The notes below the pieces were generated by a model. That model was given only the letters and a program-made list of their open reading frames with translations. It did no database searches and had not been told where the DNA came from. The translations under genes and the position numbers were made by a program. Source: Streptomyces albireticuli (GTDB lineage: Bacteria > Actinomycetota > Actinomycetes > Streptomycetales > Streptomycetaceae). Taken from it: a stretch of DNA of 64,000 bases. Of the stretch, positions 9,486 through 18,452 are shown piece after piece (the first letter of the stretch is position 1; each line of letters starts with the position of its first letter). Location: NCBI RefSeq assembly GCF_021228125.1, contig NZ_JAJQQS010000002.1, forward strand, positions 986,754 through 1,050,753, read 5' to 3'.

Positions 9486-9549
9486 CGGGCACGGCCTACC
9501 CGGCCGGGCGCGACTCACCCATGGGCGCGGCCCGCCCGCCGGCCGCGGC

Positions 9550-9957
9550 TCAGCCGCCGGGCACGTACGTCCCGAAGCTCCACACGTTCCCCTCCAGGTC
9601 CCGCGCCATGTAGTCCCGCGACCCGTAGTCCTGGTCCGTCGGCGGCATCAGGATCTCCACCCCGTACTCCGCCGCCCTGCGGTGGTGCGCGTCCACGTCC
9701 TCGACGACCACGTAGACGCCCGTCGGCCCGTTGTCCGCCATCGCCTCGGCGAACACCCCGACCCGGCCCTTCGAGCCGAGCATCACCACGCCGTTGCCGA
9801 AGGCGAGCTCGGCGTGCAGGACGGTGCCGTCCTCGGACTCGTACAGCGCGGCCCGCGTGAAGCCGAAGCCCTTGGTGAGCTGCTTGATGGCCGCCTTGGG
9901 GTCGCGGTAGAGCAGTGTGGGGTAGAGGGAGGGCGGTCCCGCGTGGGTGTCTGCCAT
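9550..9957 (-). CDS. VOC (glyoxalase/bleomycin-resistance fold) family protein
   Basis: A 135-residue single-domain VOC protein. It shows the paired beta-alpha-beta-beta-beta units: YPTLLYRDPKAAIKQLTKGFGF at the N-terminus and VYVVVEDVDAHHRRAAEYGVEI then YGSRDYMARDLEGNVWSFGTY at the C-terminus. The DPEGN-type turn is typical of the PhnB/YdfO-like subgroup. Members bind a divalent metal or small ligands; the substrate is not predictable. The ATG is preceded by GAAGGAG eight bases upstream, so longer readings through the intergenic region are rejected. It is on the same strand as, and downstream of, the zinc peptidase gene. Confidence 0.9.
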   Translation of the reverse strand: MADTHAGPPSLYPTLLYRDPKAAIKQLTKGFGFTRAALYESEDGTVLHAELAFGNGVVMLGSKGRVGVFAEAMADNGPTGVYVVVEDVDAHHRRAAEYGVEILMPPTDQDYGSRDYMARDLEGNVWSFGTYVPGG

Positions 9958-10021
9958 GACGGTCGCTCCTTCGGGTCGCTGGGGGGAAGCGAATCCAGGA
10001 TCCGCTTCCGGATCCACGGGC

Positions 10022-10909
10022 TCAGCGGAAGGTGTCGCACCGCGCCACGTCGCCCGTGCGGAACCCGGTGCCGAACCACTCCTGCCGCTGCGCGGCCGAG
10101 CCGTGCGTCCAGCTCTCCGGGGTGACACGGCCCTGGAACTTCTCCTGGATCCGGTCGTCGCCGACGGCCGCCGCCGCCGACAGGCCGTCGTCGATGTCGG
10201 CCTGCGTCAGCTGCTTGAGCAGCGGCCGGCCGGTGGACTTCTCCGGGGTCGTGGTGGCGTGCCGGGCCCAGACCCCGGCGTAGCAGTCGGCCTGGAGCTC
10301 GACCTTCACCGCGTTGCTGTCGGCGCCGGTGCGCCGGTCCTGCGAGCGGCCGAGCGTGCCCAGCAGGTTCTGGACGTGGTGCCCGTACTCGTGGGCGACG
10401 ACGTACGCCTGTGCGAAGGGGCCGCCGCTCGCGCCGAACTTGCTCTTGAGCTCGTCGAAGAACCCCAGGTCCAGATAGACCTTCCGGTCGGCGGGGCAGT
10501 AGAAGGGGCCGACGGCCGAGGTGGCGGCGCCGCAGGCGGTGTTCACCCGGCCGGTGAAGAAGACCGTCGAGGCCGGGGTGTAGGCGCGGGAGCGGCGGGC
10601 GAACTCCTGGCTCCAGAACGACTGGGCGCTGTTGACCACGGCGACGATCCGGCAGTCCTCGCGGGTGTTGGCGTCCCGGCCGGTGCGGCAGTGCTGGGAG
10701 ACCTGCGCGTCCGTGCTGGAGGTCGCCGTGGGCGCCGGCCCGGAGCTCAGCCCGAGCTCCTGCGGGCCGATCCCGAAGAACAGCCCTAGCACCAGGGCGA
10801 CCAGGCCCACGATCCCGCCGCCGATGGTCGCCCCGCCGCCCGGGATGCGGCTGCCCCGGGAGTCCTGCACCTGCGAGGTATCCAGGTCCGCGTCGTCGTC
10901 GAACTGCAT
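10022..10909 (-). CDS. Neutral zinc metallopeptidase (YpfJ/KPN_02809 family), membrane anchored
   Basis: A 295-residue protein with a cytoplasmic hydrophilic N-terminus, one membrane segment at about residues 29-47, and a peptidase domain that faces outward. The zinc-binding HEYGHHVQ motif (HExxH) lies in AYVVAHEYGHHVQNLLGT, and a following ELQADCYAGVWA segment supplies the further metal ligand typical of the family. Paired cysteines (CRTGR..EDCR, ACGA..YCPAD) suggest disulfides outside the cell. Physiological substrates of this family are not known. Confidence 0.93.
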   Translation of the reverse strand: MQFDDDADLDTSQVQDSRGSRIPGGGATIGGGIVGLVALVLGLFFGIGPQELGLSSGPAPTATSSTDAQVSQHCRTGRDANTREDCRIVAVVNSAQSFWSQEFARRSRAYTPASTVFFTGRVNTACGAATSAVGPFYCPADRKVYLDLGFFDELKSKFGASGGPFAQAYVVAHEYGHHVQNLLGTLGRSQDRRTGADSNAVKVELQADCYAGVWARHATTTPEKSTGRPLLKQLTQADIDDGLSAAAAVGDDRIQEKFQGRVTPESWTHGSAAQRQEWFGTGFRTGDVARCDTFR

Positions 10910-11001
10910 GCGGCCACCGCCCTTCCCACCCTGAGTATCGGGGAGCTCACTCCCCGCCGCCCCCGGAAATCGGCTTGCGCTCCACCGTTAGACTGGTCCT
11001 C

Positions 11002-11025
11002 ATGGCATTCCTCCTCGTGCATTAG
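11002..11025 (+). CDS. Leader mini-ORF (MAFLLVH) upstream of the ABC-F gene
   Basis: Seven codons, ATG to TAG, encode MAFLLVH. A TAGACT -10-like hexamer at 10989-10994 would place transcription start at or beside the ATG, so the peptide would be translated without a leader. The 118 bases to the ABC-F start are very GC-rich with several possible hairpins. ABC-F genes are often controlled by ribosome stalling on short upstream ORFs, which makes this a plausible attenuation leader. It could also be a chance ORF. Confidence 0.5.
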   Translation: MAFLLVH

Positions 11026-11142
11026 ACGGCGTCGGCCGGCCCCGCCCGCCGCCGCAGGCCCCGGCAGGGCCGCGGTGCGCCCGCGCGCGGCTGTGTTCAT
11101 CACCCGTCCCCCTCGCCGTCCACCCGCCCAGGAGTAATTCCC

Positions 11143-12741
<1,599 letters not shown>

Positions 12742-12748
12742 CCGGGCT

Positions 12749-12792
12749 CTGTCCAGGACTTGTCCAGGGCCTGTCCGGGGCCTGTCCAGGGC
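12749..12792. repeat. Four tandem 11-bp repeats (CTGTCCAGGGC)
   Basis: Units read CTGTCCAGGAC, TTGTCCAGGGC, CTGTCCGGGGC and CTGTCCAGGGC, directly adjacent, starting seven bases after the ABC-F stop. A decayed fifth unit (CTGGATATGCC) may follow. The period of one helical turn places every unit on the same face of DNA. Confidence 0.85.
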
Positions 12793-12828
12793 CTGGATAT
12801 GCCTCTGACAGGCAACGGCTCCCCGGGT

Positions 12829-12866
12829 GATCAGTGCGATCCCGATCATTCGGCCGACAGGTGATC
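12829..12866. promoter_or_regulatory. Cluster of four GATCR sites upstream of gbn
   Basis: GATC occurs at 12829, 12838, 12844 and 12863, and a fifth time at 13122, about 40 bases before the gbn start. Each matches GATCR on one strand. GATCR is the published preferred site of the nucleoid protein Gbn, so this looks like an autoregulatory binding region. The remaining sequence up to the gene holds no other feature I can name. Confidence 0.55.
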
Positions 12867-13164
12867 CATCATCTGAGTGAGGGCGGCTCGTACCACGGCG
12901 CCCCCTACCGCCCCGGCGCACGCCCCGTGCGATGCGCCGGGGCGTTCGCATCGGCTCTCGGCGGTGCCCCGCCTGACCTGCCTCTTCGCTCCGCCACCCG
13001 TACGGCCGTACGAGCTGGACAGTTCGGAATTGCCTGTTCCAGCCGTTGCCGGCCCGGAAAATCGCCGAAACCTCATCCCATCGACCTTGTCGAATGGGTG
13101 GCCAGGAGGCCGTGTAGGGGTGATCATGAGAGTCAAGAGGCGCATCTCCCATGAGGAGGCACGG

Positions 13165-13386
13165 GTGGCCGAGACTCTGAAGAAGGGCAGCCGGGTAACC
13201 GGCGCCGCGCGCGAAAAGCTCGCGGCAGACCTGAAGAAGAAGTACGACTCCGGTGCGAGCATCAGGGCGCTGGCCGAAGAGACCGGCCGCTCCTACGGCT
13301 TCGTCCACCGGATGCTGAGCGAGTCCGGCGTGATCCTTCGCGGTCGCGGCGGAGCGACGCGCGGCAAGAAGGCCGCCTCGGCCTGA
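13165..13386 (+). CDS. gbn: GATC-binding nucleoid-associated protein Gbn (helix-turn-helix)
   Basis: A 73-residue basic protein. Residues 14-55 form a helix-turn-helix: KLAADLKKKYDSGASIRALAE then ETGRSYGFVHRMLSESG, followed by an RGRGGATRGKK basic tail. Sequence and position match the small Streptomyces protein SCO1839 (Gbn), described as an abundant nucleoid-associated protein that binds GATC-containing sites and affects timing of development. The GTG start has a GAGGAGG site five bases upstream; an ATG 13 codons earlier is possible but lacks this. GATC sites cluster upstream, suggesting self-control. The identity is from memory of the family. Confidence 0.9.
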   Translation: MAETLKKGSRVTGAAREKLAADLKKKYDSGASIRALAEETGRSYGFVHRMLSESGVILRGRGGATRGKKAASA

Positions 13387-13423
13387 CGCCACGCATCCCA
13401 GGGCACCGTCGGTGCGGGCAGTG

Positions 13424-13455
13424 CCACCCGGTCGGTCGAGCAGTCGACCGGGTGG
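13424..13455 (+). terminator. Hairpin terminator after gbn
   Basis: Perfect 11-base arms CCACCCGGTCG and CGACCGGGTGG separated by 10 bases, 38 bases past the gbn stop. Confidence 0.8.
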
Positions 13456-13514
13456 TTACTGTGCAGTTAACTTAGCGACTGCAGCTGCCGGTACTGAAGC
13501 CGATCGGAGCCCCG

Positions 13515-14306
13515 ATGACAGCCCGTAAGACCCTGCTCGACCAGGACGGCGTACAGCTCACCGTGGAGGAGGCGGTCGCGACCGTCACCCTCACCAACCC
13601 CACCAAGCGCAACGCTCAGTCGCCCGCGCTCTGGCGGGCGCTGGCCGAGGCCGGACGGCTGCTGCCGGGCAGTGTGCGGGTCGTGCTGCTCCGAGGGGAA
13701 GGCAAGTCCTTCTCCGCCGGGCTCGACCGGCAGGCGTTCACCCCCGAGGGCTTCGAGGGCGAGCCGTCCTTCATCGACCTGGCGCGTGGCACGGACGAGG
13801 CCCTCGACGCCGAGATCGCCACGTACCAGGAGGCATTCACCTGGTGGCGGCGGAACGACATCGTCTCCATCGCCGCGGTGCAAGGCCACGCGATAGGCGC
13901 CGGCTTCCAGCTGGCCCTCGCCTGCGACCTGCGCGTCTGCGCGGAGGACGCCCAGTTCGCCATGCGTGAGACCAGCCTGGGCCTGGTCCCCGACCTCACC
14001 GGCACACAGCCGCTGGTGTCGCTGGTGGGCTATGCCCGCGCCCTGGAGATCTGCGCCACCGGGCGGTCCGTCCACGCGGCGGAGGCCGAGCGCACGGGCC
14101 TCGCCAATCTCGTCGTGCCGGCCGAGGAGCTCGACGCCGCCGTCCAGGACCTGGCCGCGGCCTTGCTGGCCGCGCCGCGCGACGCCGTCGTGGAGACCAA
14201 GGCCCTGCTGCGCGAGGCGGGCGGCCGGACGTTCGAGGAGCAGCGCGTCGCCGAGCGCGCCGCGCAGGGCCGCCGGCTGCGCGACCTGGCGGGTCTGGGC
14301 GAGTGA
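13515..14306 (+). CDS. Enoyl-CoA hydratase/isomerase family protein (crotonase fold)
   Basis: A 263-residue crotonase-fold protein. The oxyanion-hole region reads FSAGLDRQAF and the second signature IAAVQGHAIGAGFQLALACDLRVCAEDAQFAM is typical. The family acts on acyl-CoA thioesters as hydratase, isomerase or dehydrating enzyme. The usual catalytic glutamates of fatty-acid enoyl-CoA hydratase are not clearly both present (the position after GLVPDL is variable), so the exact reaction is open. The ATG is preceded by CGGAG. It directly follows gbn and its terminator and probably has its own promoter. Confidence 0.9.
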   Translation: MTARKTLLDQDGVQLTVEEAVATVTLTNPTKRNAQSPALWRALAEAGRLLPGSVRVVLLRGEGKSFSAGLDRQAFTPEGFEGEPSFIDLARGTDEALDAEIATYQEAFTWWRRNDIVSIAAVQGHAIGAGFQLALACDLRVCAEDAQFAMRETSLGLVPDLTGTQPLVSLVGYARALEICATGRSVHAAEAERTGLANLVVPAEELDAAVQDLAAALLAAPRDAVVETKALLREAGGRTFEEQRVAERAAQGRRLRDLAGLGE

Positions 14307-14367
14307 GCCCCGGCGCGCGGGGCGTCGTACGCCGGTCGGCGTGTGCCGTCCGTACGCCCCCGCGCGC

Positions 14368-15153
14368 TCAGCCCCGTATCCGCACGCCGTAGCGGGTGCG
14401 GAGCACGTGCAGCTCCCAGTAGGAGACGGCGGTCACGGACAGCGGGCCGCCCAGCACCGCGGCGAGCTGCACCGCGAGCGGGCCGTTCGGCAGCCCGTCG
14501 CCCAGGGAGACCAGGTTGAGCACCCAGACCAGCACGGCCGTGAGCACGGCCGGGAGCGAGGCGTGCACGTCGGCGGTGTTGAAGGCGTAGCGGGCCGCCG
14601 CACCGGAGGCGAAGGCGAGGAAGGCCACCAGCCAGACGGCGAAGGGGACGCCCGTCACCAGGATCGCCAGGTAGAGCAGCAGCCCCAGCACATACGAGAC
14701 GTCGCTCAGGAACCGGGCCAGGAAGAGGATCCCGACGGCCGCGGCGACCGCGCCGACGGGGATGCCGAGGTACCAGCCGACGGCCTTGAGCGGGTAGCGC
14801 AGCCGGGAGCGCAGCAGGGGACGGTGCTCCGCCGGCGCGTACAGGATGAAGCCGCCTATCACGAGCGGCCCGACGAGTATGAGGAGCAGGGGTGCCAGGA
14901 AGACCTTGGTCACCCCGTCCTCGAACACCTCGCTCCAGCCACCGTCCACGCCGTACGTCCAGATCATCAGGAACGTCGTCACGGCGCCCACGGCGGCGCG
15001 CGTCTTCTGGACGCGGCCTATGACGGGGTCGGTGACGCGGCCGGGGCTCGGGGTGGCGAAGATGGCCGCCGCCTGGGCGCGCGCGGTGCCCAGGAACACC
15101 AGACAGCCCGGCGCGTCGCTCGAGAACCCCGATTGCTGCCGCCTGCTCACCAT
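14368..15153 (-). CDS. Multi-pass membrane protein of unknown function
   Basis: About 261 residues with six or more hydrophobic segments and no catalytic motif that I recognise. The start is the ATG seven bases after GGGGGGAGG on the minus strand; the longer reading lacks such a site. It is the downstream member of a minus-strand pair that begins near the Asp23 cluster. Its 3' end converges on the enoyl-CoA hydratase gene, with only about 60 bases between the stops. It is likely a conserved streptomycete protein. No function is proposed. Confidence 0.8.
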   Translation of the reverse strand: MVSRRQQSGFSSDAPGCLVFLGTARAQAAAIFATPSPGRVTDPVIGRVQKTRAAVGAVTTFLMIWTYGVDGGWSEVFEDGVTKVFLAPLLLILVGPLVIGGFILYAPAEHRPLLRSRLRYPLKAVGWYLGIPVGAVAAAVGILFLARFLSDVSYVLGLLLYLAILVTGVPFAVWLVAFLAFASGAAARYAFNTADVHASLPAVLTAVLVWVLNLVSLGDGLPNGPLAVQLAAVLGGPLSVTAVSYWELHVLRTRYGVRIRG

Positions 15154-15229
15154 GACATGGCCTCCCCCCATGGGGGACACCTGTGCCTGGTCGACTCTCC
15201 CCCGATCCCGGTCGATGACGCGGGGGAGT

Positions 15230-16042
15230 CTATCCACGGTCCGGGGCGGCGCTCTCCGGGGGTGCCGCGACCGCGGTGACCAGCACGGACACGGTTACCG
15301 GACCTTGTTCCGCGGCGGTCACGGCCTCCCGTACGGCGAGGGCCACGTCGAGCGGGCGACGGCCCGCCGAGACGGCGATCTGGATCTGTACATGACGGAC
15401 ATCGCCCGGGGCGGGAGGGGGAGGGGCGCCGAGTACGGGGGCGATGCGGGCGACGCCGGGGACGGAGAGGGCGGCGCGGGAGGGCGTGTCGGAGGGGGCG
15501 GAACGCGAGGGGGCGGCATGCGAGGGGGCGGGCTCCTCGCCGTCGTCGTTCGCTTCGACGGCCCGGCCGCCCCTGTCCGACCTGCCGGTTTCCGCTGTTC
15601 CCGGGGCTCCGGCCGTCCCCTCGGGCTCGTCCGTGGCCCCCTCCAGCAATGCCGTCACCCGCAGGTCCACGGCCCCGACCACCAGCCCCAGCTCCCGCTC
15701 GGCCGCCGACCACAGTGCCGAGCGCAGCCGCTCCGCCACGGCGGGCAACGGCTCGTCGGCCGGGGCCGCGAACTCGGCCGTCACCCGTAGCGGGCCCGGG
15801 GGCGACCCGCTCGGCGGGGCCGGCACCGCCGGGCGGGCCGCGGCGGCGGGGTCGGCGAGGGTGATCCGCAGCCCGCCCAGGCGGAGCCCGGGCGAGGCGG
15901 CGGCGCCCGCGCGCCGCAGCACGCCGGTCGCGGCGGACTCCGCGATCCAGGCGCCGTCCGCCGGGCCGCCGAGCGGGAGCAGCCTGCCGAGGCCGAGTTG
16001 CGCCCGTACCGCCTGTGTCCACCGGTCCGCGACCACCGTCAC
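15230..16042 (-). CDS. Conserved streptomycete protein beside the Asp23 cluster
   Basis: A 270-residue protein. The N-terminal half (MTVVADRWTQAVRAQLGLGRLLPLGG, then WIAESAATGVLRRA) looks globular. Next comes an ELGLVVGAVDLRVTALLE segment. A disordered Pro/Ser/Ala/Glu-rich stretch (about residues 135-195) then leads to a C-terminal domain with a valine-rich strand pattern, which vaguely resembles the Asp23 fold. It is transcribed divergently from the Asp23 gene, about 190 bases away, so a shared promoter region is likely. Homologues are usually left as hypothetical. A link to envelope stress is inferred only from position. Confidence 0.75.
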   Translation of the reverse strand: MTVVADRWTQAVRAQLGLGRLLPLGGPADGAWIAESAATGVLRRAGAAASPGLRLGGLRITLADPAAAARPAVPAPPSGSPPGPLRVTAEFAAPADEPLPAVAERLRSALWSAAERELGLVVGAVDLRVTALLEGATDEPEGTAGAPGTAETGRSDRGGRAVEANDDGEEPAPSHAAPSRSAPSDTPSRAALSVPGVARIAPVLGAPPPPAPGDVRHVQIQIAVSAGRRPLDVALAVREAVTAAEQGPVTVSVLVTAVAAPPESAAPDRG

Positions 16043-16233
16043 CCCTCAGCCGTCGGCTCCGCCGTCGTCCCCAGCCTGCCGCACCCGGGCGCGCCCGGCC
16101 GGGAGACTCACTCGGACAGCGGCCCGTACCCGGCCCCGGCCCGGATGTCCCGAGCGGTACCGGGGAACCCCACCTAAGGTGGCAAATGGAGCCGTAGACG
16201 TTTTTCCTCCCCCTGGGAAAGAGGCGATCGACG

Positions 16234-16656
16234 ATGACCGACACCACTTCGAAGGAGTCTCCGGCCGCGCCCGCCGACCGCGGCCGGACGACCATCGCCG
16301 ACGGCGTCGTGGAGAAGATCGCCGGCCTCGCGGCCCGGGACGTGGTCGGGGTGCACGCGATGGGCGGCGGCCTCGCACGCACCTTCGGGGCGGTGCGCGA
16401 CCGGGTGCCCGGCGGCGGGAAGTCCGTGGCCCGGGGCGTCAAGGCGGAGGTCGGCGAGGTCCAGACGGCGCTCGATCTGGAGATCGTCGTGGATTACGGG
16501 GTCGCGATCGCGGATGTCGCCCGCGCGGTGCGGGAAAACGTCATCTCGGCGGTGGAGCGCATGACGGGCCTGGAGGTCGTCGAGGTCAACATCGCCGTGA
16601 GCGACGTGAAGTTGCCGGACGAGGAAGAGGACGAGCCGGAGCAGAGGCTCCAGTAG
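16234..16656 (+). CDS. Asp23/Gls24 family envelope stress protein
   Basis: A 140-residue protein with the family core: GRTTIADGVVEKIAGLAARDVVGVHAMGG at the start and LDLEIVVDYGVAIADVARAVRENVISAVERMTGLEVVEVNI later, ending in an acidic tail. In firmicutes, Asp23 forms a membrane-associated layer anchored by AmaP and affects the cell-wall stress response. An AmaP-like protein is encoded at the end of this same operon. It is the first gene of a five-gene plus-strand run with gaps of a few bases up to about 50. Confidence 0.93.
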   Translation: MTDTTSKESPAAPADRGRTTIADGVVEKIAGLAARDVVGVHAMGGGLARTFGAVRDRVPGGGKSVARGVKAEVGEVQTALDLEIVVDYGVAIADVARAVRENVISAVERMTGLEVVEVNIAVSDVKLPDEEEDEPEQRLQ

Positions 16657-16667
16657 AGGAGCGCGCG

Positions 16668-16859
16668 ATGAGCATGGCCGTGGTCGGCATGATCGCCGGT
16701 ATGGCCCTCGCGTTCGCCGGGTACTTCGGCGGATTCGGAGCCTTCCTGCTGGTGGCTGCCCTGGGTGCGATCGGGTTCGTGGTGGGGCGCTTCATGGACG
16801 GCGATCTGGATCCGGGGGAGTTCTTCCGCCCGCGCGAGCGGGACGAGCGACGGAGATGA
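16668..16859 (+). CDS. Small membrane protein of the Asp23 operon
   Basis: A 63-residue protein: a hydrophobic N-terminal two-thirds with glycine zippers (GMIAGMALAFAGYFGGFGAF, then LGAIGFVVGRFMDGDLDPGEFF), ending in a charged RPRERDERRR tail. It follows the Asp23 gene by 11 bases and has GAGGAG six bases before the ATG. It resembles the DUF2273-type small membrane proteins that accompany Asp23 in other bacteria. Probably an assembly or anchor partner. Confidence 0.85.
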   Translation: MSMAVVGMIAGMALAFAGYFGGFGAFLLVAALGAIGFVVGRFMDGDLDPGEFFRPRERDERRR

Positions 16860-16906
16860 CGGACACGAGGGGCGCGTGGGACGCGTGAGGGGTGTGGTGA
16901 GGACGC

Positions 16907-17245
16907 GTGGTGGAACCGGCTGAGCGCGGCGCGACCCGGATCGCCGACCGCGTCGTCGCGAAGATCGCCTCCCAGGCGGCGCGCGAAGCGCTCGGCGACG
17001 AGGCGACGGAGGGACACGCGCCGCCGTACGCGACGGTGACGGTGCACGAGGAGGCGGCCCGCGTGCGGGTCTCGGTGGAGCTGGGCTACCCCGCGGACCT
17101 CGGCGCCCGCTGCGCCGAGGTCCGGCGGCGGATCGTGGAGCGGGTGCGGGCACTCGCGGGCATGGAGGTGCCGGAGGTGGCCGTCACCGTGGAACGGCTG
17201 CACTCGGCGCAGACGCGCGCACGGCGTGGGGAGCGGGTGCGATGA
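16907..17245 (+). CDS. Second Asp23/Gls24-like protein
   Basis: A 112-residue protein with the same pattern as the first Asp23 protein: GATRIADRVVAKIASQAAREAL at the start and VRVSVELGYPADLGARCAEVRRRIVERVRALAGMEVPEVAVTVERL at the end. It starts at one of two adjacent GTG codons. Its stop overlaps the next gene by 4 bases (ATGA), indicating translational coupling. Two divergent Asp23 paralogues in one operon suggest a hetero-oligomer; this is inference. Confidence 0.88.
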   Translation: MVEPAERGATRIADRVVAKIASQAAREALGDEATEGHAPPYATVTVHEEAARVRVSVELGYPADLGARCAEVRRRIVERVRALAGMEVPEVAVTVERLHSAQTRARRGERVR

Positions 17246-17838
17246 AGGGGGCGGCGCCGGGTGCGGACCCGGACGGCACGGAGGACGGCCCCGCCGGGCG
17301 GGCCGGGCGGTTCTGGTCGGTGCGGCGGCTGCCCGCCGCGCTCGTCGCGGCCGTGGTGCTCGGCACCGCCGGTCTCTTTCTCTATGACGTGGCGGCCGTA
17401 CGGGCCGGGCGCCCCGCGATGGGCTGGCGGCGGCGCCTCGCGCACGAGCTGGCGAGCCGGCGGCTCGACGACGTCTGGATCCTCGCCGGCGCCGCGGTGG
17501 CCGTGCTCGCCGGGCTGTGGCTGATCGCCCTCGCCGTCACCCCCGGGCTGCGCCGGGTGCTGCCGATGCGGCGCGAGGACGCGGACGTCCGGGCCGGCCT
17601 GGACCGCGGGGCGGCGGCGCTGGTCCTCCGCGACCGGGCCATGGAGGTCGCCGGGGTCCGCTCCGTCCGGGTGGACGTGGGACGCCGCCGCGTCAGGGCC
17701 CGGGCGCGGTCCCACTTCCGGGACCTGGACGAGGTGCGGGCCGATCTGGACACCGTGCTGGCCGACGGAGTACGGCAGTTGGGCCTCGCCCGGCGGCCCG
17801 GCCTGTCGGTCTCCGTACGCCGGCCGGCGAAGAGGTGA
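17242..17838 (+). CDS. DUF6286-like membrane protein of the Asp23 operon
   Basis: A 198-residue protein with two hydrophobic segments, about residues 30-52 and 77-100, and a cytoplasmic C-terminal domain (residues 110-198) with an alternating Val/Arg pattern (VRSVRVDVGRRRVRARARSHF). That pattern is typical of small alpha-beta domains that pair with Asp23-type folds. It is translationally coupled to the preceding Asp23 gene and 7 bases from the AmaP-like gene. The family label is from memory of annotation in related genomes. Confidence 0.82.
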   Translation: MKGAAPGADPDGTEDGPAGRAGRFWSVRRLPAALVAAVVLGTAGLFLYDVAAVRAGRPAMGWRRRLAHELASRRLDDVWILAGAAVAVLAGLWLIALAVTPGLRRVLPMRREDADVRAGLDRGAAALVLRDRAMEVAGVRSVRVDVGRRRVRARARSHFRDLDEVRADLDTVLADGVRQLGLARRPGLSVSVRRPAKR

Positions 17839-17845
17839 GCGCGCG

Positions 17846-18442
17846 GTGCTGAGAGGGGTGAACCGGATCCTGACCGGCCTGGCCGGCGTCGTGCTGGTGG
17901 CCTTCGGCGCCGCGGTGCTCATCGGCTCGCTGGACCTCCAGCGGCGCTGGGGCTTCACGCTGCCGTCCGCGTGGCCCTTCGACGCGCCCGGCGACGTCCT
18001 GCTCGGCCGGGCCGAACGGCGTAAGTGGCGCGCCGAGGGCTGGTGGTGGCCCGCGGTGATCGCGGCGCTCGCCCTCGTGGTCCTGCTGGCGCTGTGGTGG
18101 CTGCTGGCGCAACTGCGGCGGGGCCGGCTGCGGGAGGTCCTCGTGGACAGCGGGGACGGCGAGGCCGTCGTGGTGCGGGGGAGCGCCCTGGAGGAGGTGC
18201 TGTCCGCGGAGGCGGAGTCCTCGGCGGGCGTGCAGCGGGCACTGGTGGTGCTGCGGGGGCGGCGACCGGCACCGGAGGTACGGGTGGGGCTGACGCTGGA
18301 GCCGCACGGGTCGCCGGAGGCGGCGGTCCGGGGGTTGTCGGCGGAGGTGCTGGCGCATGCGCGGGCGTCTACGGGGGTGGCGCGGATTCCCGCGGAGGTG
18401 CGGGTGCGGGTGGTGCGGCACCGGGCGGAGCGGGTGGGGTGA
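17846..18442 (+). CDS. amaP: AmaP-like alkaline shock response membrane anchor protein
   Basis: A 198-residue protein with two N-terminal membrane helices (about residues 8-28 and 70-92) and a cytoplasmic C-terminal domain ending VRGLSAEVLAHARASTGVARIPAEVRVRVVRH. This is the layout of AmaP, which tethers Asp23 to the membrane. It is the last gene of the operon. A large palindromic element begins 10 bases after the stop and probably serves as terminator. Confidence 0.85.
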   Translation: MLRGVNRILTGLAGVVLVAFGAAVLIGSLDLQRRWGFTLPSAWPFDAPGDVLLGRAERRKWRAEGWWWPAVIAALALVVLLALWWLLAQLRRGRLREVLVDSGDGEAVVVRGSALEEVLSAEAESSAGVQRALVVLRGRRPAPEVRVGLTLEPHGSPEAAVRGLSAEVLAHARASTGVARIPAEVRVRVVRHRAERVG

Positions 18443-18452
18443 CCGGGGGCCG

